A stretch of 64,000 nt of DNA from Chloroflexota bacterium (GTDB taxonomy: Bacteria; Chloroflexota; Dehalococcoidia; FW602-bin16): assembly GCA_004297765.1 (NCBI GenBank), contig SCTZ01000146.1, forward strand, positions 1 to 64,000. The letters are read 5' to 3'. Positions 44,499 through 53,014 of this stretch are shown in pieces (position 1 is the stretch's first letter; every line of letters starts with the position of its first letter). The notes under the pieces are model-generated. The model saw nothing but the letters and a program-made list of their open reading frames with translations, made no database searches and had not been told where the DNA came from. Position numbers and translations under genes: made by a program.

Positions 44499-45594
44499 TG
44501 CTAACGACCGCATCTGTGAGGATATCGTCGGGCCGGTGCTGGCGGGGGAAAGGCTCTCCGCTGCCAACGCGGTATTCTTGCTCAAAAAGGGAAGTCTGCA
44601 TCTACTCGGCGCGGCCGCGGACGAGGTGCGGCGGCGCCGCTACCCTGAGAGCCATGCGACGTTCCTTATCGACCGCAACATCAACTACACCAACGTGTGC
44701 GTTACGCGCTGCAGCTTTTGCGCCTTTCATAGAGAGATCGGTCACCCGGAGTCCTATCTGCTTAGCAGGGACGATATCCTGCGCCGAGTGGAAGAGGCCG
44801 TCGAACTAGGCGGGACGCAGATCATGCTGCAAGGGGGAAATCATCCGCGGGTAGGGATCGAATACTTCGAGGATCTGTTCGCCAGTATCAAGGCTCGCTT
44901 CCCGCAGGTGGCTTTGCACTCGCTCTCGCCATCGGAGATCTTGCATACAGCCCATGTCTCCCGACTTTCGATGTCCGAGGCCGTGCGGCGCCTGAAGCGA
45001 GCCGGGCTGGACTCTCTGCCTGGGGGAGGAGCTGAGATCCTGGTGGATCGTGTCCGGCGAGCCGTTGGTCGTCAGCATCCGGCCACGGCGGAATGGCTTG
45101 GGGTAATGGAGGAGGCTCATCGCCAGGGGATGCGGACCACAGCCACCATGATGCTGGGAAGCGTCGAATCACTGGAAGAGCGGATTGAGCACCTCGGTGC
45201 GGTCAGGTCCCTGCAGGACCGCGCGGGTCCAGGCGCGGGCTTCAGAGCGTTTATCCCCTGGAAGTATCAGCCAGGTAACACTCGATTGGGTGGCGACCTA
45301 ACATCGTCCTTCGACTACCTGCGGACCCTGGCGTTGTCACGCCTGTTCCTGGACAACGTCGACCACATCCAGGGAGGATGGCTCACGCCCGGCAAGGACG
45401 TAGGGCAGATCAGCTTGTCATTCGGCGCCGATGACTTCGGCTCGATTATGCTCGAGGAGAATGTGGTGCGAGCCGCTGGGGTTACCCGGCACATGACAAG
45501 TGACGAGATCATTCGTCTCATTCGAGCCGCAGACCGCATTCCCGCTCAGCGCGATACGAGCTACAACATCATTCGCGTGTTTGGTGAATCATGA
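44488..45594 (+). CDS. mqnC: Cyclic dehypoxanthine futalosine synthase (radical SAM)
   Basis: The 368-residue radical SAM enzyme has the cluster motif CVTRCSFCAFHREIGHPESY and MqnC signatures (GGTQIMLQGGNHPRVGIEYFE, LHSLSPSEI, LPGGGAEILVDRVR, FIPWKYQPGNTRLG). It cyclises dehypoxanthine futalosine. It overlaps mqnA by 11 bp. It is an ancient paralogue of the mqnE product two genes upstream. Confidence 0.92.
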   Translation: MVHDANDRICEDIVGPVLAGERLSAANAVFLLKKGSLHLLGAAADEVRRRRYPESHATFLIDRNINYTNVCVTRCSFCAFHREIGHPESYLLSRDDILRRVEEAVELGGTQIMLQGGNHPRVGIEYFEDLFASIKARFPQVALHSLSPSEILHTAHVSRLSMSEAVRRLKRAGLDSLPGGGAEILVDRVRRAVGRQHPATAEWLGVMEEAHRQGMRTTATMMLGSVESLEERIEHLGAVRSLQDRAGPGAGFRAFIPWKYQPGNTRLGGDLTSSFDYLRTLALSRLFLDNVDHIQGGWLTPGKDVGQISLSFGADDFGSIMLEENVVRAAGVTRHMTSDEIIRLIRAADRIPAQRDTSYNIIRVFGES

Positions 45595-46895
45595 TAATTG
45601 CCGCTAACATCGTCTTGCCTGTGGGCACCAGTCCAATCGAACATGGTGCTGTAGTCATCGAAGGGGAACGGATCAAGGCGGTTGGCTCACGAGAAGGGAT
45701 TCTTGCCACCTACCAGGGACGGCGCCTGGTCGATTTTGGCCATGCCATCATCATGCCTGGTCTGGTGAACGCGCACACCCATCTCGAATACACCGCCCAG
45801 GGGCCCCTCAACGAGCCTCGACCTTTCTTGCCATGGATTCAGAGTCTGGGTAGAACGGGCCGCGAGCTCAGTCGAGAAGATCTGCGACGTTCCGCCACGC
45901 ATGGTGCGCAACTGCTGCTCAAGGCAGGTGTTACGTGCGTGGGTGACATCGTAACGTTCGGCCCCGGCCTTGAAGCTGCTCTGGAGGTGGGGTTGCGGGG
46001 GGTGAGTTACATCGAAGCCCTGGGACTGCGAGGAGAGGACCTACGTCCGCAGATGGCAGCTATCGACGAGCGGCTGCGCTGGGCTGAGCAACAGGCAGAA
46101 GGTAGTAGCCTCAGAGTCGGTATCTCGCCGCATTCCGTCTACGTTACGTCGACAAAAGCGCTAGTGGACCTGGGGCGGCTGGCAGACGATCAGCAAGTTC
46201 CTGTGGCTATGCATCTTGCGGAGACGCGAGCGGAATGCCAGTTCGTCCGGACAGGGGATGGGGACCTGGCTGAGATGCTGAAGGTCATTGCAGACCACGA
46301 TCTGATTGCCAGCGGAGGGTGTGGGATTAGCCCGGTGGAGCATGTCGCGCGTTGTGGGCTGACACGTCGAGAGCAGACCCTGATGGTGCACTGTGTTCAC
46401 CTTGCTCAGACAGATATCGCTCTACTGGCAACCTCAGGGGTAGGAATAGCGCTCTGTCCACGGAGCAATTTCCTGCTACAGGTAGGAGAAGCGCCGGTGC
46501 TGGAGTTATTTCAGGCAGGGGTCAGGATAGGGTTGGGCACCGACAGCCTGGCCAGCAATCTCGACCTTGATCTCTTCGCGGAGATGCGCGCCCTTCGCGA
46601 GTTGTGCCAGCAACAGGCGCACACGAAACCTGAGCCAGCAGCGGTGCCTACTGCCCGAGAATTGCTGCGCTCGGCCACGCTTACCGGCGCCGAGATCCTC
46701 GGAATGGACGGGGATGTCGGCAGCCTGGAGCCTGGGAAGCTCGCGGACTTGGCCGTGGTGCGCCTTCCTGAGGGCGACGTTGGCAATCCTGAAGAGTGGC
46801 TTGTGACCAAGGCGCAAGGGAGCGATATTCTCTGCACCATGATCGGGGGCGAGCCAGTCTATCAAGCCGTCCCCCATTTACCACTGTTCAGCTAG
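45591..46895 (+). CDS. mqnX: Aminodeoxyfutalosine deaminase (amidohydrolase)
   Basis: The 434-residue amidohydrolase has the metal-binding HTHLE, a His in MHLAETRAE, VHCVH and the catalytic GTDSLASN. It overlaps mqnC by 4 bp. Its place in the operon identifies it as the deaminase that converts aminodeoxyfutalosine to futalosine; by sequence alone it could be another purine-type deaminase. The stop codon TAG lies within the terminal repeat of a MITE-like element. Futalosine hydrolase (mqnB), needed next, is not in the window. Confidence 0.85.
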   Translation: MIIAANIVLPVGTSPIEHGAVVIEGERIKAVGSREGILATYQGRRLVDFGHAIIMPGLVNAHTHLEYTAQGPLNEPRPFLPWIQSLGRTGRELSREDLRRSATHGAQLLLKAGVTCVGDIVTFGPGLEAALEVGLRGVSYIEALGLRGEDLRPQMAAIDERLRWAEQQAEGSSLRVGISPHSVYVTSTKALVDLGRLADDQQVPVAMHLAETRAECQFVRTGDGDLAEMLKVIADHDLIASGGCGISPVEHVARCGLTRREQTLMVHCVHLAQTDIALLATSGVGIALCPRSNFLLQVGEAPVLELFQAGVRIGLGTDSLASNLDLDLFAEMRALRELCQQQAHTKPEPAAVPTARELLRSATLTGAEILGMDGDVGSLEPGKLADLAVVRLPEGDVGNPEEWLVTKAQGSDILCTMIGGEPVYQAVPHLPLFS

Positions 46896-47192
46896 TACTG
46901 CAACGTGACTTCCTCGTCATTCTGAGGCGCGCACGCCGAAGAATCCGTACCCCAGGAGCGCGGATTCTTCGCGCTGCAGCGCTCAGAATGACAGGAGTCC
47001 ACTGAAATAAGGTCAAGCTCACGGGCAGGGTCGATGGCAATCCCTACTTTAGCGCCCAGGGGACGCCGAAATAGGGAGGAGCGCCACGAATAATGGCATT
47101 CTGCCGGGGACTTCCCCCACCGGTCATTCGCGAGGGACCTTCTTTCAGACGACTCATGACAACGGGACGCCGAAATCACGTTGTAGTACTAG
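46892..47192. mobile_element. MITE-like element with CTAGTACTRCAACGTGAYTTC ends
   Basis: Terminal inverted repeats of 21 bases (two mismatches) bound a 301-bp non-coding unit. Within it is a second inverted repeat made of TCATTCTGAGGCGCG and GCGCTCAGAATGA around GAAGAATCCG/CGGATTCTTC, so one element seems nested in another. No transposase is present. Confidence 0.65.
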
Positions 47193-47222
47193 TTGGCGCA
47201 TCCGGCAACTGTAATCGACATC

Positions 47223-47340
47223 CGTAGTGGCGGACGGCTCTCGCCAGCGGCCAGTCGCCTTCGGAGACTGTCCGCCAGGGGTGGGGGGAGAGGCGCGCCT
47301 CTCCCCCCACCCCTGGCGGACACTGCGGTCCGCCACTATG
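47223..47340. mobile_element. Small palindromic element with GTAGTGGCGGAC ends
   Basis: Inverted ends GTAGTGGCGGAC/GTCCGCCACTAT flank an AGTCGCCTTCGGAGACTG module and a perfect 52-bp palindrome at 47270-47321 centred on GGCGCGCC. It belongs to the same family as 25740-25925. Confidence 0.6.
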
Positions 47341-47399
47341 AGAGCGCATAGGACTTGGCGGATGCACCACTAACAGTCGGAGCAGGTGCACCGCAGGTC

Positions 47400-47520
47400 A
47401 GGGCACGTGCAACGTGCCCCTACCACAATCCCGCCTCCGGCGCCGATTTCGATGCGGAGATACGGTCGGATGGTCCAGCCCAACCGGCATGAATGCGTAA
47501 GGGCACATTGCACGTGCCCT
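47400..47520. repeat. GGGCACGTGCAACGTGCCC repeat
   Basis: A 121-bp block has hairpins AGGGCACGTGCAACGTGCCC and AAGGGCACATTGCACGTGCC at its ends in inverted order. The same hairpin recurs at 58893-58911. Otherwise the gap from 47193 to 47633 shows no gene. Confidence 0.5.
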
Positions 47521-47633
47521 CGCCCTTGGAGTGTCTCAACAGCGCCCAGGAGCACTCGGTCTATCTCGGCATGCCAACATATGTTGGAACCGACAGACCA
47601 TGAGCGCGCGCCTACGGTCAGAATCGCAAGCCG

Positions 47634-49034
47634 TTAGCGCAGCGACGAAGGCAGGATGCCCAACTGCTCCCGATACTTGGCCACGGTCCGACGCGCGATA
47701 TGGATGCCTCGCGCGTCCAGGCGCTCGGCGATATCCTGGTCCGTTAGAGGCAGCTTCTCCTGCTCGATGATTTCCTTGATGACGTCCTTCACGCTAAGCG
47801 AGGCGGTAAAGAACAGGCTGAACGGCACAACCTGCTTAGTGGGCAGCATGACGAACTTGGAGGCCGTCGCCCGGCTGACCGTCGATTCATGCAGCCCTAG
47901 CTCAGCCGCCACGCTGGCCCGGGTCAGCGGCTCCAGGTGGCGAACGCCCTTCTTCAGGAAATCCTTCTGACGCTCCACCAGGCACGACGTCACGCGTTGC
48001 AGCGTCTGCCGACGCTGGTTGATGTTCTGAATGAACAGCTTGGCGCGGGAGACGTACTGCTGGATATGTTTCTTCTCGTCCTCGCTGAAGCGCTCGGGCT
48101 CACGGTCGACGTCCATGGCCAGCCGTTGATAGAGAGGCGTGACGCGCAGATAGTAGCGCTTCGATTCCACGACCTCCACCTCGTATCCGCCGTCGCGCTC
48201 GCTGATGAGAACGTCGGGCAACAGATGCGGCGAGCGTGGACCACGCGGTCCGTCGTCTGAATACAGGTGCGCCGGATAGGGATTGAGATCCTTCTTGATG
48301 TACTCCCACACATGCTCGACCGTCTCATGGTCGATCTTCAGGTCGTGGGCGATGCGCCCAAACTTGTGCTCGCCGAGCTCGGTCAGGAAGCGGCGAACAA
48401 TCTCCTCAGCGTACGGTTCCTCTCGACCCTGCTCCTCTTTCAGATACTTGAGTTGGATCAGCAGACACTCGCGCAGGTTGCGCGCCCCGATACCGACGGG
48501 CTCCAGGCTCTGCAACTGGCGAAGTATGCTCTCGACCTCCTCCACGTCCACACCAAACAGCTCGGCCACGTCGTCCACCGGACAGGTCAACCAGCCACGC
48601 TCGTCCAGGTTGCCAACCAGATACTCTGCGATAAGCATGTCATCCGGCGGAAGAACTGACCTCAACTCCAGCAGAAGATACTCCGCCAGGCTCATCTGAT
48701 CTGCCACCTGAGTGAGCGGATCGAACTCCTCATCGGTCGCCGTTCCGCGCCAGAACATGGCACCCGATTCGATGGCCGGGTCCGATAGCTCGGCGCTGTT
48801 ATCGTCCCATTTCTGTTCGCTCAGGCAATGAGGGCAGATGCTCCCGTGCATGATGGATCCGCAGATGCCACAGGTCTCCTGCTCGAGCTTCTCCAGGGCC
48901 GGGTTCTCGTCCAACTCCGTCGACACGAACTGCTGCAGCTCGAGAGACGATAGCTCCAATATGTGATTCGCCGCCACCAGGCGCGGCGATACCTTCATGT
49001 TGAGCTGGGGGGTGAGGTTTACGTCCAATTCCAT
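47634..49034 (-). CDS. rpoN: RNA polymerase sigma-54 factor
   Basis: This 466-residue protein begins with the activator-responsive region I (LTPQLNMKVSPRLVAANHILELSSLELQQFV) and ends with the RpoN box (ARRTVAKYREQLG). The core-binding and DNA-binding domains are complete, including the helix-turn-helix GLHESTVSRATASKFV. A CGIC-X8-CPHC knuckle at residues 55-70, between region I and the core-binding domain, is unusual. The start at 49034 fits the family N-terminus; upstream codons lack similarity. No sigma-54 activator ATPase is encoded in the window. Confidence 0.92.
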   Translation of the reverse strand: MELDVNLTPQLNMKVSPRLVAANHILELSSLELQQFVSTELDENPALEKLEQETCGICGSIMHGSICPHCLSEQKWDDNSAELSDPAIESGAMFWRGTATDEEFDPLTQVADQMSLAEYLLLELRSVLPPDDMLIAEYLVGNLDERGWLTCPVDDVAELFGVDVEEVESILRQLQSLEPVGIGARNLRECLLIQLKYLKEEQGREEPYAEEIVRRFLTELGEHKFGRIAHDLKIDHETVEHVWEYIKKDLNPYPAHLYSDDGPRGPRSPHLLPDVLISERDGGYEVEVVESKRYYLRVTPLYQRLAMDVDREPERFSEDEKKHIQQYVSRAKLFIQNINQRRQTLQRVTSCLVERQKDFLKKGVRHLEPLTRASVAAELGLHESTVSRATASKFVMLPTKQVVPFSLFFTASLSVKDVIKEIIEQEKLPLTDQDIAERLDARGIHIARRTVAKYREQLGILPSSLR

Positions 49035-49288
49035 GACAACCCCATCTACCCTCCTTTTCAGGTGGAAGGCTACCGGATTTGGCCCCACGGCCATTCATTA
49101 CAGACAGCCTTCAAGTCAATTATAATGGCTGATGGGTCAGCACAGCAAACGGCCACTCAGTCAACCTTCAGCCCGACTTGCGACCAGTCTGGGGTTAGGT
49201 TCCGGCCGAGAGGAGTTTTCCGGCGCGTTCGCGCGGGCCTTTGGGGGCAGATTGTGCGGAGTCGTCTGGACCGGCCAGAGAGAAGACG

Positions 49289-50467
49289 CTACGACGGAAG
49301 CTCGAAACAGAACCGCGTTTCGTCGTCGTCGCTCTCGACCCATACTCGGCCCCCATGGGCCTGCACAATCCGGCTCGCCGCGTAAAGGGCCAGAGCGTTT
49401 GCGCGTACCCCGGCGTCGTCGATCCCATCGTCGGAGGGTCGTCCCCATTCGAAAGCGGTCTCCGCCTCCTGCTGGCTCAGTCGCGCCCCCCGGTCACCTA
49501 CCCAGACAGCCAGGCCACCAGGTGTGAGCTCGGTCCCAATGCGTATCGGCCAGGTGCTAGAGGACCGCCGCATCGCATTGCAGACAAAACTACTGACAAC
49601 CTTCGAGATCTTTTCATGATCCGCTTTGACCAGAGTAGTCTCCGACGCAAAGCAGGTCACCAGTGGGTTACGCGAGAACGGTTGCATCGAGGCTACCACC
49701 TGGCGAGTGAGCGCCACGACGTGCAACGGCTCCTGCCTTAACCCCAGCAGATCGGAGGTCACTTCAGCCAGCCCCCGAACTTCCTCGATCGTATCGATCA
49801 GATGACCGCTCTTCTCCACGATGACAGCGGCGTACTGATGAACGACCGCCGCATCCGGCGACGCCTGGCGCAGGAGTAGCTGCGCATAGCCCCGAATGCT
49901 CGTCAGGGGTGTCCGTAACTGGTGACTGATCAGACTCGTGAAGCCCGTATGGTGCTGGTCAAGTTGGTCTAGCCGCTCTCCGGGCTCCACCGCGCTATGC
50001 ACTCTCCTCGCCATGTTCATTGTGGCCAGCTTCTGCTCGGCCCAGGATCGTTCCTGAGCTAGAGCGGCGATGGCGCCGGCAGTCAGGAGTCCCGCCTTTT
50101 CTGTGGGTCCCACCCTGCCTCGGGCCATCCGATTGCCCAACAGCATCACGCCCACCATCTCGCCGCGAGACATCATGGGCACAACGACCATGTCGCCGCC
50201 GCCCAGGCATACGGACACGCGCCGGAGCGTAGCGTCAACCTGCTGACGCTGCCTGAATACAAGGACTCGTCCAGAGCTAGCCTCGGTGGGAATGGCGGTA
50301 CCGGCTAGCAGACTCAGCAACTCGATGGGCGCGTTCGGCACCCCTGCGTGCGCAGCCAGCGAGAAACCGCCTCCGTCCGAATCTTTGACGAGCATCGCCC
50401 CGCTGCCATAGCTATACGTGGTCATGGCGCGTTCGAGGACCTCACCACAGCAATTGACCTTGAGCAT
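49289..50467 (-). CDS. GAF-domain histidine kinase with degenerate ATP-binding motif
   Basis: The product has about 392 residues from the ATG at 50467; the frame extends to 50608 but that part is not protein-like. A GAF domain (15-165) precedes HisKA with phosphoacceptor SLISHQLRTPLTSIRGYAQL and a HATPase domain. In the latter the N box is SSFVCNAMRRS and the G1 box reads VGDRGARL where DXGXG is expected, so ATP binding may be impaired. The C-terminus is otherwise normal (GRVWVESDDDETRFCFELP). No membrane segment and no neighbouring regulator. Confidence 0.7.
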   Translation of the reverse strand: MLKVNCCGEVLERAMTTYSYGSGAMLVKDSDGGGFSLAAHAGVPNAPIELLSLLAGTAIPTEASSGRVLVFRQRQQVDATLRRVSVCLGGGDMVVVPMMSRGEMVGVMLLGNRMARGRVGPTEKAGLLTAGAIAALAQERSWAEQKLATMNMARRVHSAVEPGERLDQLDQHHTGFTSLISHQLRTPLTSIRGYAQLLLRQASPDAAVVHQYAAVIVEKSGHLIDTIEEVRGLAEVTSDLLGLRQEPLHVVALTRQVVASMQPFSRNPLVTCFASETTLVKADHEKISKVVSSFVCNAMRRSSSTWPIRIGTELTPGGLAVWVGDRGARLSQQEAETAFEWGRPSDDGIDDAGVRANALALYAASRIVQAHGGRVWVESDDDETRFCFELPS

Positions 50468-50854
50468 GCTCCCGCTCAGAACAAACGACCGGCCATGAAA
50501 AAACCGCACAGGCGAATGCGAGGATCCCGAAGCTGTATGCCTGGGACGTATGGACACTCCCTTGCTCCCATTAAGAGCGCGAGCTCGCTGCAATCCGACG
50601 TAATGCACAATACCGCTCCCGAACTTCTGCCGAGGAACCCGCCCCTACGCAGCCGTATAAGCGGGCGGGCTCTCCATCTTATGGCGTAACAGGCTTAATG
50701 CAAGAACCGTGCCAGAGCGTCCAACCTGTCACGCGTGATTGGCATGTATCTTGCATCACCCGGTACTCGGAAGAAGCGTACCCCGTGGCTCGGCGCGCCA
50801 TCGCTCGATTCGCGACGGGGACGGGCCCGGCGGAGCACTTTCAGGGAGTTGATC

Positions 50855-51523
50855 GTGACGAATGGCGAAGACCTGAAACAACTCGTCGAAGCGGCCATGG
50901 TGGCCGATCTTGCCCTGCAGCACGTCCAGGTGCGGGCCCGTGGCGCGACCGTTTGGCTGGAGGGAACTGTGACCAACTCGGCCTACCGCGATCGGGCCGC
51001 ACGCCGAGCCCGCGAAGTGCCCGGAGTGGAACAGATCATCAACGACATCGCGGTCGAGCCGCAGCGAGGCCCCCTCCTCGAGGAGTTCGGGGAAGAACTC
51101 CTGGAAGAAGCGGAGCCCGGCATGCCCCCTCTGCGGGCCACGGAAGACGTGATGGGCTCAGGCGCCGAGGCCGAGCCTTTCGTTCCCCCAGTAGATCCGG
51201 TCACTCGGCCCACGGATGGGTCCAGCGAGGGACTCGAGATCACCGGCGGCTTTGCCTTTAGCGACATGAACCATACCATCGAGCCGGATGACGTGTCTCC
51301 AGAGCCGTTTACCGACGGGGAGCTGAGACGCCGCGTCCTGCAGGCACTGCGGCGTGACGCCGCCACGTCGGACCTACCGATCGCCGTGGAGGTGATAAAC
51401 GGAACCGCTTACCTGCATGGGCGCGTGAGGTTCCTACAGGACGCAGAGGCAGCAGAGGAAGTTGCGGGCCGCATTCCCGGCATCATCGAGGTCCGCGAAG
51501 AACTCGATGTCGAAGGTCCCTGA
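50855..51523 (+). CDS. Protein with two BON domains
   Basis: The 222-residue protein has two BON domains (about 10-75: VQVRARGATVWLEGTVTNSAYRDRAARRA; and 150-220: IAVEVINGTAYLHGRVRFLQDAEAAEEVA) joined by an acidic linker. BON domains bind lipid or envelope surfaces. No signal peptide is seen from the chosen GTG, which has GGGAG six bases upstream; a longer frame from 50735 is unsupported. The YggT-like gene follows by 12 bp. Confidence 0.8.
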   Translation: MTNGEDLKQLVEAAMVADLALQHVQVRARGATVWLEGTVTNSAYRDRAARRAREVPGVEQIINDIAVEPQRGPLLEEFGEELLEEAEPGMPPLRATEDVMGSGAEAEPFVPPVDPVTRPTDGSSEGLEITGGFAFSDMNHTIEPDDVSPEPFTDGELRRRVLQALRRDAATSDLPIAVEVINGTAYLHGRVRFLQDAEAAEEVAGRIPGIIEVREELDVEGP

Positions 51524-51535
51524 GAGGAGACGGCA

Positions 51536-51961
51536 TTGGAAGCATATCGCCATCTGGGTCTACCTGGCAAGACCGAGCATGGGCCCCACCAGCCCCGCTC
51601 TATCATGCTCAGGATCGCCGGTCATGTCTTGTTTTTCCTGGCACGGGCCACATACCTGACCCTGCTAACCTTGCTGGACTGGAGCGATCGCCTCATCTAT
51701 CTGGCACTCTTGATCGCCGTACCCACCGTCATCGCGCGGGTCTTCCTGCAAGTGCTCGGTCTGGAATCTATCAGGGCAGTATCAGAACGACTGTTCGCTT
51801 TCACCGCCCCGCTGGTGAGCCCCTTCGCCACGGCTCTACCGCCGATAACAGTGGGCACCCATGAATTAGAGTTGGCCGGGATAGCCGCCATGGTGCTCTA
51901 TCCCATCGGCGCCTGGGCCCTGATCTGCGTGCTAAACCTGTTCAAGCGACTCCCCTGGTAG
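51536..51961 (+). CDS. YggT-like small membrane protein
   Basis: The 141-residue protein starts at TTG with AGAGGAGA upstream. It has two or three membrane segments (28-50, 55-80, 110-135) and the YggT-like pattern of a short loop before the last segment (LFAFTAPLVSPFATALPPITVG). Such proteins are implicated in envelope osmotic or division functions. The family match is moderate. Confidence 0.6.
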   Translation: MEAYRHLGLPGKTEHGPHQPRSIMLRIAGHVLFFLARATYLTLLTLLDWSDRLIYLALLIAVPTVIARVFLQVLGLESIRAVSERLFAFTAPLVSPFATALPPITVGTHELELAGIAAMVLYPIGAWALICVLNLFKRLPW

Positions 51962-52116
51962 CCGGGGACCGCGCGAGGACGTAGCCGGCAGAGCGCGCTC
52001 GGTGGCGCTGCTCCGCCCGGCGCGATGCCGACGAGACAGCTATCTCCCCCCACCTCACGAGCAAGAGGAAGGGGGAGATCCTTCGCTGTCGCCAGAGATA
52101 CCGGCGCTGCCCAGCC

Positions 52117-52284
52117 TTACCGCGAGAACTCCTCCCCCTCCTTGATGCGCTCCGGTTTCCCCAACGTCTCGATCTCACGAGCCAGCAGCTTCCTGGTCTC
52201 TGAGCCAGTCCGTGGCGCGGTCATCAGCCCCACCATCCAGCCAATAAGAAAGAACGGCACTGCGGTAGCGATCTTGCGCAGCAT
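52117..52284 (-). CDS. Small YtxH-like membrane protein
   Basis: A 55-residue protein: MLRKIATAVPFFLIGWMVGL, then MTAPRTGSETRKLLAREIETL and a charged tail ending EEFSR. One N-terminal membrane segment followed by APXXGXETRKLL is the pattern of YtxH-like stress proteins. AAGGAG lies nine bases before the ATG. The gene converges with the YggT-like gene and was easy to miss because of its size. Confidence 0.6.
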   Translation of the reverse strand: MLRKIATAVPFFLIGWMVGLMTAPRTGSETRKLLAREIETLGKPERIKEGEEFSR

Positions 52285-52406
52285 CTATGGTAACTCCTTC
52301 ACAGAGATCTCGGACGTCCCATCACCGCAGGCTATTGGTCTGCCTGCCGTCTTGATAACGGGCGAACTTCCGTTACTCACGTCGCAAGTCCCATGCCGAT
52401 GCCGCA

Positions 52407-52620
52407 TCATGCGTAGCGCAGCGTGCGATTCATGCCGCCGCCTGCGATGCTGGTCGGGTTGCCGTTGGGGTCGTAGCCCAGGTTAGAGGCGTTGCCCCCG
52501 ATCTGCACGCTGCGGGGCGCGTGGCGCGGGCTGCTGTTGATGGTCCCAGCCGTGTAGCTGGTCCCGCCGTCGCCCTTGCTCTCGATGTTCCCGATGGCAT
52601 CGTAGCTGGATGGGATGAGC
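52407..52620 (-). pseudogene. RHS/YD-repeat protein remnant
   Basis: The minus strand reads YDAIGNIESKGDGG, TSYTAGTINSSPRHAPRSVQ and LGYDPNGNPTSIAGGGMNR, then LRYA and a stop. The YDXXGN and YDPNGNP motifs are typical of RHS/YD repeats. There is no start codon or upstream continuation, and the fragment abuts a MITE-like element, so it is a degraded end of a large surface or toxin protein. Confidence 0.65.
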
Positions 52621-52678
52621 TGCTATCGCGGCTGCCGAGGCGAGGTCATCCAGCGTTCGAGACATGGCCCCACGCTCG

Positions 52679-52918
52679 GCTGTCATTCTTAGGAGCGATT
52701 GAGCGCCCATAGTCACGCTTGGCAGATCAACTCCGGACCGCATTGAGGGTCTGTCGCTGGAGATACCCAGCGACGAAGAATCCGCGCCCCTTGACCCTCC
52801 CAAGTGTAGGGGCGCGGATTCTTCGTCGCTGGCTGGTCCGCCAAGTCCCCTGGTTCTAAATTATACGCCAAGCAGACCATCACGGCCGTCCGTATGCCCC
52901 GCTCCTCAGAATGACAGC
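52679..52918. mobile_element. MITE-like element with GCTGTCATTCTKAGGAGCG ends
   Basis: Terminal inverted repeats of 19 bases (one mismatch) bound a 240-bp unit whose middle is a perfect hairpin with 24-base arms (CCAGCGACGAAGAATCCGCG and on). It belongs with the CATTCTGAG repeats at 6484, 14850 and 46910. Confidence 0.65.
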
Positions 52919-53014
52919 CTAGCATAGAAGCCATAGTACGACCGCTATTATCGTTCCTGCGCCAAGTTACTATGTGTTACTATGCATAGCCAACCCGGGA
53001 TTGTGACGAACAGA

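Noticed and set aside
47223-47520. CRISPR array
   Set aside because: The repeats are inverted and irregular, with no constant repeat-spacer period and no cas genes.
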